Assembly: GCA_030159075.1 (NCBI GenBank)
Contig: BROG01000007.1
Coordinates: forward strand, 124,001 to 188,000
Reading direction: 5' to 3'
DNA from: Atrina japonica
Lineage: Eukaryota; Mollusca; Bivalvia; Pterioida; Pinnidae
Length of the DNA stretch: 64,000 nt
The notes beneath the pieces are model-generated. The model did no database searches. It was not told the DNA's origin and saw nothing but the letters and a program-made list of their open reading frames with translations. How positions within the stretch are numbered: position 1 is the stretch's first letter; the number at the start of each line of letters is the position of its first letter. Positions 56,801-64,000 of this stretch are shown here, piece by piece. A program made the translations under genes and the position numbers.

Positions 56801-57416
56801 TGTGTGTGGACCAATGCTCGTGGTATACCAATTTTTATATTTGATCTGCTCTGACAATACAAAAATAAAAGTTTTGAATTTACACAGGTTTTGCCTTGTT
56901 TATCCACTAACTGACTTTCGTTTTCTCCATTTTGGTCAACGGAAACCGTCATTACGTGGCCGGTAAATGTTTTGTTTACAGCAGACAGTAACAAAAATTA
57001 CTTCTGTGCCGTATTTTTCAGTTTCATTCGTTCAGGAAAGTGAGGCTAAAATAATTTTTATGATTGTGAGTAAAATTTAATTATTTACTTACGAATATCT
57101 TGAATTTAATCACTGTAGACAATTAATTCTAAAATATGTAAAAAATACAGTACCACGAGCAATGGTACACTTGCAGGAAAAAAAAAAAAAAAAAAAAAAA
57201 CAAAAACAAAAACAAACAAACAAAACAAAAAACCTCGTATCAGCTACTCCTAAATACTGACAGCTCTCTAGGAATAAATGTCGCCAAGACAGTTGTCAGT
57301 GACATGTACATTTTTTTTAGGGCGGTGTCTTCAAATATATCCCGATACAATAAAGCTAAGTGGTACTTATAATAAAATAATCGCGCAGACGTGTTGTATT
57401 TACCACAATCATTGGT

Positions 57417-57420
<4 letters not shown>

Positions 57421-57478
<58 letters not shown>
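57421..57478. repeat. (CT)n microsatellite
   Basis: About 27 CT units. Confidence 0.97.
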
Positions 57479-57485
<7 letters not shown>

Positions 57486-58037
57486 TATATATCCGTGGTT
57501 TCGTTAAACATGAATGTGTATTCCGAGCATTTGACTTTGTATACATGTATATGCAAATTGAATGAATTGTTAGTAACAATAGCCGTACAGTCCTAAGTCC
57601 AATGCGTCATAAATAAACATGTACTATTGACGGTCCTATTGACGGCTCACATAATAGAAATATATCATTTACAGCAATATAAACTGATTACGTATATAAA
57701 TTACGCTATTTTCAAATTGCATTAAAATTGCTAAATCAATGAATCGAATTTGAAAGTTAATAATACTACAAAGTGGATACATTTATCAATACGAGAATCT
57801 GCATACCTTTGTATCGTGTTATTATATATTGCATAAAAACACATCACCCGAGTAATAATATTACGTAATCGTCTATTTTATTTAAATTAGACGAATTGTT
57901 CATCAAAGGCTAAATGTCTAATTCAAAGGTCTTTGATAAACAATTCCATTTTAATTCTTCTAAAGCTAAGATAGCCATCTTTTTACAGTGGTTACTCTTA
58001 GAAATAAATATTATAAACATAATACTAACGTTATAAC

Positions 58038-58081
58038 GCTCAAGACGATCGTTTCTGTCTATTAGACTTCATCAGTTGAGC
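58038..58081 (-). ncRNA. Type I hammerhead ribozyme, intact core, best stem II
   Basis: Minus: GCTCAA, CTGATGA, A-GTCT-AAT-AGAC-A, GAAA, ACGATCGT, C, TTGAGC. Stem II is a clean 4-bp GTCT/AGAC helix. Cleavage triplet GTC. It sits in a repeat unit (about 57955-58330) whose other half matches 58370-58540. Confidence 0.85.
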
Positions 58082-58394
58082 TCCAATTTAAAATGTATAT
58101 GTTTTTTCTGAAGAGAAAGTGGTATCATACAAGGTCAAATAATAAATCTAAAAGTATAGCCGAAATCCGTCTAAGAGTAACCACTGTAAAAAGATGACTA
58201 TCTTAGCTTTAGAAAACTTTGGAATTTAAATGGTGTTATCAGTGCCAAATATTACTTTAGTATAAGATTATCAGCTGGTACCGAAATACCAGGTACTAGG
58301 TTTATGTATACCCTTGGGGACTCAAACGGTCCACCAGCAGTGGCAACGACCTGGTGGTTTATAAATATCATAAACATAATACCAAAGTTATAAT

Positions 58395-58438
58395 GCTCAA
58401 GACGATCGTTTTTGTCAATTAGACTTCATCAGTTGAGC
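58395..58438 (-). ncRNA. Hammerhead ribozyme with mutated core
   Basis: Same as 31203-31246, but the second core strand reads AAAA instead of GAAA (G12 changed to A), which should abolish cleavage. Confidence 0.75.
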
Positions 58439-58590
58439 TCCAATTTAAAATCTATATGTATTTTCTAAAGAGAAAGTGGTATCATACAAGGTCAAATAAT
58501 AAATTAGACGGATTTTGGCTATACGTATAGATATATTATTTGGCCTTGTCTGATACCACTTTCTTTTTACAAAAACTATTTAAAATTGTA

Positions 58591-58634
58591 GCTCAACTGA
58601 TGAAGTCTAACTGTCAGAAACGATCGTATTGAGC
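58591..58634 (+). ncRNA. Hammerhead ribozyme, GTA cleavage triplet, weakened stem II
   Basis: GCTCAA-CTGATGA-AGTCTAACTGTCA-GAAA-CGATCGTA-TTGAGC. The core is intact and GUA fits the NUH rule, but stem II carries a mismatch. Opposite strand to the two copies just upstream. Confidence 0.7.
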
Positions 58635-59118
58635 ATTATAATTTTTGTATTATGTTTATAATATTCTAAACGAATTATAAAATTCAATTAATATAGTCAG
58701 TGGAACTTTATGCGGGGTTTCATTAAACATGAATGTAGAATGTATTCAGAGCATAATCTTAAGTTCTCAAAATTTAGAACAAGATTGTAACAAATTGCCA
58801 TTTCCTGAATGTTTAGACAACACACAACCCTTATAACACACCTGGCATCTCTGTACTTTTTTTACAGACTGTGAAGTCGTATTATTACGTTCCCAATTAC
58901 AGTTGATTTGTTTCAGTGAATTGTAACCCTATGTGTATGTAAACTTCACTTCCTTGAAGTGGTCGTATCATAAAAAATACCTTACTTGGCTGGTTTGTTG
59001 AGGCAGACGCTCGAAAGAAAACAACAAAAACAGACTTCAACATCTCGTTCATTAAACTCGTTTTTATGTGAATGCCATATATCTGATCGAACTGGACATT
59101 AAAGAGAAACTTATCAAC

Positions 59119-59245
59119 AGAGGATGCTTACTTCTCCATAGCACCTAATCCCACTTCTTGATTTCAGAGGTCCATGATTAAGACATTTTCACCAAATTGT
59201 ATATTGTCCTGAACCTTTGGTATTTTTATATTTCAAATATGAGAA
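59119..59245 (+). repeat. Penelope-like 3' tail fragment (plus)
   Basis: AGAGGATGCTTACTTCTCCA and TCCCACTTCTTGATTTC, then TTGGTATTTTTATATTTC. Confidence 0.6.
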
Positions 59246-59574
59246 CCACGAATAAATCATTGTGTTCATATTTTTTCAACATTTAATTTAAGAGGATACT
59301 TTATTCCATTCACGAAACTGACTTGATCTACCGTTGATTTGATCTATTGTGTCAATTACATTAAAGAGGTGTACAATGTAAATAACAACTTTGTGTTAGT
59401 TTGCAAATCCTATATTTCAAATTTAAATTTATTCTAAAATGTCGTTTTGAAATAATACTTGTATTAGACATTGTGTATCATGCACTAACATGTACCTTTG
59501 TCACGGTAAAATGCTAATTAATCACAATTTACTGTCATACCTGTAAGTATGGATACATATCACTTTCACTAATA

Positions 59575-59840
<266 letters not shown>

Positions 59841-60705
59841 CCGTGTCCGTCAGGAACCAAGAACCAAAGGTGATGTTGTTTTCTGTATTTCTAAACGGAC
59901 AAAAAGCTACTAGAAGCTGTGAACAAGAAAAACCAAACGATCATACAATTTGCTGGACTTTAGCATTTAAAGACGTAATATCCGTTTTTTACCATCGGCA
60001 TATTTTAAATTACTCGTCTTGAGCAAATATTTCAGGCTTTAATTTCATACAAATCTATAACTTTGGCATTATACTCATGACAACTTAAGTTTGTTAGATA
60101 ATGTTAACTCCCCCATAACACCTGACTCCATGTCTGTATTTCCAGAGACTCGCGTGCGTTCAACGCGCATACTGTTGGTATGTTTTTATTTTAAGACTTC
60201 CTCTTCAACGACACTTTGGAGTCTGTGCTGTGTTATTTATGTCGGGAAAATATTTTAATTCCATAAATGGGATTTTGTCCTATATTATTGAAAAAAATGT
60301 TATTAACCAAACTTGATGAAATGAACGTTATCAGTAATCAATTATCTAATTAAAAAACAACAACAACAAAAGATTTATATAATATAGTGATGTCAATTTA
60401 GAAAAAAAAAAATTGTTTGACAAATTAAATATTCCCAGCGTCGACACATTAATTATTAATCATAATGAAACAAACAAGTTTATCAGAGTTTAGATTAGAT
60501 CCGGGAGTGTCATAGAGCAATCACGGTTTATCTTATTTAAAAAAACCACATAACTTTATTTCGGAATGACTAAGCCAGAGTTTGTTAATATTTGATGATA
60601 CAGAGATATGACAACACTAAGGAAATTGATATCATATTACACGGGATCTTAATTCACGGAAACGCATCTATTATCTACATTGTAGTAAAATATTGGATCG
60701 GTACA

Positions 60706-60840
60706 ATATAAAAATCTCAGATACCAAAGTATAAATCAATAGGATGTCCAGGACATAGATACAAATCCGGTAAAAATGGACAAACACGGACCTCTGGAAA
60801 CCAAGAGGTGGGATCAGGTGCCATGGAGGAGTAAGCACGT
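60706..60840 (-). repeat. Penelope-like 3' tail, solo copy
   Basis: ATCTCAGATACCAAAGTATA, GGATGTCCAGGACATAGATA, ACACGGACCTCTGGAAACC, GCCATGGAGGAGTAAGCA. Confidence 0.85.
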
Positions 60841-61025
60841 TCACTATTTGTCATCAACAGTTTTCAACTTTAAAGGTCGACATCAAGACCATGTTTATCA
60901 ATGTTATGTTTCATCGTCATGTCATGTCATACATAAATGGTCGGTATGGGGATGCTCGCCCCGTCCTCCTTTCCATATTTAAAAATACCCCTTTATCACC
61001 CGTGAATTCTGTTTACGCGTATCAA

Positions 61026-61260
61026 TATATAAAAATCGCAGAAACAAAGGTATTTATCGTAAGAAGATTTATAAGACAATATACAAATCAGATGAAAATC
61101 GGACACACACGGACCTCTAAAAATCCACAGGTGGGATCAGGTGCCATGGAGAAGTATCCCCTGTCCATCCATCTGCGTCAACAGTTAAATTCTAAAGAAA
61201 TAATTGAGGAATGAACCTCGCCATAATCGGTAAAGACCTCCAACAATCATCATCAAACAG
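61026..61260 (-). repeat. Penelope-like 3' tail, diverged copy
   Basis: ATATAAAAATCGCAGAAAC, ACACACACGGACCTCTAAAA, GGTGGGATCAGGTGCCATGG, CCTCGCCATAATCGG and CCTCCAACAATCATCATCAA keep the family order. Confidence 0.7.
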
Positions 61261-62640
61261 AAAAAATACAAAATGTGAAAATAAAGCTAGAGTTCTCTGT
61301 GGTTCTTTTCTTTAGAGTTCTTCATTTAGGGTCGCCGGACAGTTCAACAATGATCCGGTATTCCAGAGATTACAGGAATGCCCACTTCTCCGTAACACGT
61401 AATCAATCCTTTGGATGTTCCAGAGACTTGATGGCATCTAAACTGATAACGGCGGGGGGTTTCAGGTATATTGCACCTGCATTTTCTCTACCACCATTAA
61501 CCCCCCACCAAAAAAAACAACATAGAAATTAGCTCAAATCTGCCATGATAGTCGAAACATGATAGTAAATACAAATATCCCATGTTGATTTCAGCTCAAA
61601 TTAATCAGGGAAATAAAACCTGTGTACAGATATATATCATTACTGGCTCCAGGTTCTACATATATTTTATAATTATCTCCATTGATAAAATGTATTTTGT
61701 ATGCCACTATGCCTAAAATGTTTTTTTTTAATTTGATATTTTCTACATAAAATTTATTGCATTATGATTAAAGGTATAGACACTATTATGTTTTTGTTTT
61801 TTACGGCATATTTTGCCAGGAACGTACACAGTACCGGTAAGGTAATTGCTGTAATGTAATGGAAAGTAATTCTATAAAAGGGAGGAAAACCCATTTTCAA
61901 TGGGCCTGGTTTCATCTACTTTAGTAAATACACAAAACCAGGACCAAACTGATTTAATTATTTAACCTTTAATATGTGGTATGACTTGAATATACCAAAT
62001 ATACTGATAGCTAGAGCAAATACACAACTACAAAGATCAAATTTCATTCCATCGGCGAATTTGATATGTAACTTGGATGATTGTTCATAATGAACAAAGC
62101 TTTCACAAAATAAAAAGTTATAACAAAGTAATACCAATGCACAGTCAATTAAATCAATCATCTTTTTTTTATTGTTTACCACAAAATCTATTTGTGAAAA
62201 ATATTCTAAAGAATAATAATAATAATAATACTTTTAATGATATAACAAAATTGTTGAGAATGATTTTAACTTTTGTAAAATACAAAGTTTCAAATGATTC
62301 ACATTGATTTATAGGTTTGCTTTTAAATAATTCGACAACTGGTTTTAACTTTGTTACATCGGCATCGAGATATCAAAATAGTGACAGGTTGATATTGAAA
62401 TAGCGATAGGTTGGTATAAACAAAGTACTGAAGGTACTGAAGGCCGGGCTTACAAATACCCAGGTTATACTATTGCCTACTTTCATTCTGTTGGCGTTAT
62501 TGATCCATCAATACTCTAAAACTGTGTTTTGTTTCTTTATTCATACATAGACCATCTATCTAAAAATTTCATTCATACATTTACTTATTCATTTATACAT
62601 GTAGCCTATCTAATTATTTGTTCATATTTCTATTTATTTA
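61261..62640. other. No gene seen
   Basis: AT-rich sequence; one weak tail-like fragment near 61340-61440. No frame with a recognisable motif. Confidence 0.45.
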
Positions 62641-62679
62641 TATATAAAAAGTCTCAGATACCTTTTTTGTAAAATCTGA

Positions 62680-62723
62680 GCTCAACTGATGAAGTCTAAT
62701 TGACAGAAACGACAGTCTTGAGC
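62680..62723 (+). ncRNA. Hammerhead ribozyme inserted in a Penelope-like tail
   Basis: GCTCAA-CTGATGA-AGTCTAATTGACA-GAAA-CGACAGTC-TTGAGC. Core and stem I are intact; stem III (ACGACAGT) has lost its palindrome. On plus, opposite to the adjacent reverse transcriptase. Confidence 0.75.
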
Positions 62724-62754
62724 ATTATGACTTTGGTATTATGTTTATAATATT

Positions 62755-62968
62755 TATACCAAGGTATAAATCATTAGGATGTCCAGGATACAGGCACAAA
62801 TCTGGCAAAAAATGGACAAGCACAGACCTCTTCAAATCAAGAGGTGAGATCAGGTGTTATGGAGGAGTAAGCATCTCCTGTCGACTGGTCACACCCACCG
62901 TGAGTCCACAGTAAAATTAAAATGAAATACGTGAGGAAAGAATCTTCGTCATAATTGGTACAGATGTC
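62755..62968 (-). repeat. Penelope-like 3' tail of the adjoining RT copy
   Basis: Directly follows the RT stop. Plus-strand motifs GGATGTCCAGGATACAGGC, GTCGACTGGTCACACCC, ATCTTCGTCATAATTGG. This copy defines the tail found solo elsewhere. Confidence 0.85.
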
Positions 62969-63727
62969 TCAACAACCGTCATCGAACAGGTAACTCATCG
63001 TTTCACTTAGTGAAACAGAGTAGTCGCAAACAAGACTATCATACCGACCGTAAAATTTGCGGAACGTTGACATCAAACGCGGTTTTCGATATCCCTGTGT
63101 CAATAATTTGTCAGTGAGTAGTGTACCTCTGCATATGAAATGTTCATATGTTGAACACGCACTGGCATATCGGATCATTTGTGAAATATAACCTCCATAT
63201 GCGGGGGATCGTAGGATATTACAACTTAATTGTGGAACATTTACGATGGGAAAGCCGATATTGTCGCGTTTGTCGTATAGCTTTGTTGTTAATTTCCCGT
63301 CTGTGTCTATAGTTAATAAAATGTCTAAGTATGAAGCGTGTGCGCTTGATTCTGTTGTATCTTTAATTTCTAGTTCGCTGGGATATATCGCCTTGACATA
63401 TGTATGAAAATTGTCATTATTAATTGACAAAACGTCATCGATATATCTAAATGTCAAATTAAAGGACACCGCTAACTTTTTCTTCTTTTGATTCAGCGGT
63501 TTCTGAATGACGGCTGCTTCATATGAATAAAGGAACAGGTCGGCCATTAAAGGGACACAATTGGTTCCCTTAAGAATGCCGACAGTTTGTTGAAAGACCA
63601 CGTTTCCGAACATTATAAATATATTGACTATTAGAAATTCCAGCATATTTTTTATATCATCTTCAGTGTATTTATGTGTAGAATCAGAGTGGTGTTTGAC
63701 AAAATAAGTATCATGATTGATAACCAA
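62969..63727 (-). CDS. Penelope-like element reverse transcriptase, C-terminal part (best-preserved copy)
   Basis: 252 codons open. Blocks in order: FQQTVGILKGTNCVPLMADL near residue 45, YSYEAAVIQ, catalytic FRYIDDVLSINNDN near 93 (YIDD), SELEIKDTTESSAHASYLDI, LYDKRDNIGFPIVNVPQ, SPAYGGYISQMIRYASACS and FRKFYGRYDSLVCDY, then a stop after DDGC. There is no GIY-YIG or other endonuclease after the RT. The frame breaks upstream; related sequence runs on towards the window end. Retrotransposon-derived, probably dead because the N-terminal half is not open. The Penelope-like assignment is by motif style plus linked hammerhead ribozymes; a permuted Naiad-type element is one possibility. Confidence 0.75.
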   Translation of the reverse strand: MVINHDTYFVKHHSDSTHKYTEDDIKNMLEFLIVNIFIMFGNVVFQQTVGILKGTNCVPLMADLFLYSYEAAVIQKPLNQKKKKLAVSFNLTFRYIDDVLSINNDNFHTYVKAIYPSELEIKDTTESSAHASYLDILLTIDTDGKLTTKLYDKRDNIGFPIVNVPQLSCNILRSPAYGGYISQMIRYASACSTYEHFICRGTLLTDKLLTQGYRKPRLMSTFRKFYGRYDSLVCDYSVSLSETMSYLFDDGC

Positions 63728-64000
63728 TCACTAGGTATTTAAATTTTTGGGTACCACTTTTAGTAAAAAAAAAAAAACAGTTGTCTATGATGGTAAAAAG
63801 TTTCTCTTTTAATTGTTTATGTGTGTAAAGAGTAGAGAAGTAGTCTTTTATGATACTGTGAATCTGAAAAAAATGTGTGTGCCTTCAAATTTTCTAAAAG
63901 TTGTTTAGAATTTTTTAGTATCCACATCCGATTTACACCGCTTCTGGAATAAGCAACTGTACAGTACTGCTGAAGTTTCTCCTTAACGGTTGTTAGTATA
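63728..64000 (-). pseudogene. Upstream continuation of the Penelope-like element, frame broken
   Basis: GATAACCAATCACTAGGTAT and AAATTTTTGGGTACCAC correspond to GATAACCAATGACTAGATAT and AAATGTCCGGGTCACAA at 18580-18620, upstream of the decayed RT. It runs off the window. Confidence 0.55.

Overview
This is animal nuclear DNA: AT-rich, with GT-AG introns, many microsatellites, and many MITEs, tRNA-derived SINEs and retroelement fragments. The protein families, the dispersed repeats (SINE tails ending in GGGACGTTAAACAA, a GTGAGCTAAAAAC-ended repeat, frequent TACATGTA palindromes) and Penelope-like sequences with hammerhead ribozymes point to a lophotrochozoan, most likely a bivalve mollusc. The species cannot be named from the sequence alone.

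Three spliced genes can be reconstructed, and their splice phases close exactly. (1) Plus strand, 2482-8945: a four-exon ATMIN/ASCIZ orthologue (893 codons) with four N-terminal zinc fingers and a long C-terminal array of TQT dynein light chain-binding motifs. (2) Minus strand, 28386-23215: six-exon ABHD4/ABHD5-type alpha/beta hydrolase, copy A (379 aa). (3) Minus strand, 50755-39242: six-exon ABHD4/ABHD5-type hydrolase, copy B (412 aa). Copies A and B are head-to-tail paralogues whose first five coding exons have identical lengths (26, 89, 534, 112 and 187 bp). They differ in the N-terminal Trp anchor, the C-terminal tail and one splice donor (GC in copy A).

The rest is repeat-rich intergenic and intronic DNA. 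Region 9.4-23.2 kb holds pogo/Tigger-like MITEs, a 59-bp and a 58-bp tandem array (the latter with higher-order spacing), a decayed Penelope-like reverse transcriptase copy and SINEs. Region 28.4-39.2 kb holds more reverse transcriptase ends, a hammerhead ribozyme, a 25-bp tandem array and nested MITEs. The last intron of copy B (39.5-44.9 kb) holds a 165-bp satellite array. Region 50.8-64 kb holds 63-bp and 49-bp minisatellites, a LINE fragment, a cluster of hammerhead ribozymes and the best-preserved Penelope-like reverse transcriptase.

The most notable non-gene signal is a set of hammerhead ribozyme motifs on both strands, several with an intact core, in a repeat that accompanies the Penelope-like fragments. 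The three genes show no obvious shared pathway. ATMIN is a nuclear transcription factor; the two hydrolases are lipid-metabolism enzymes or co-regulators.
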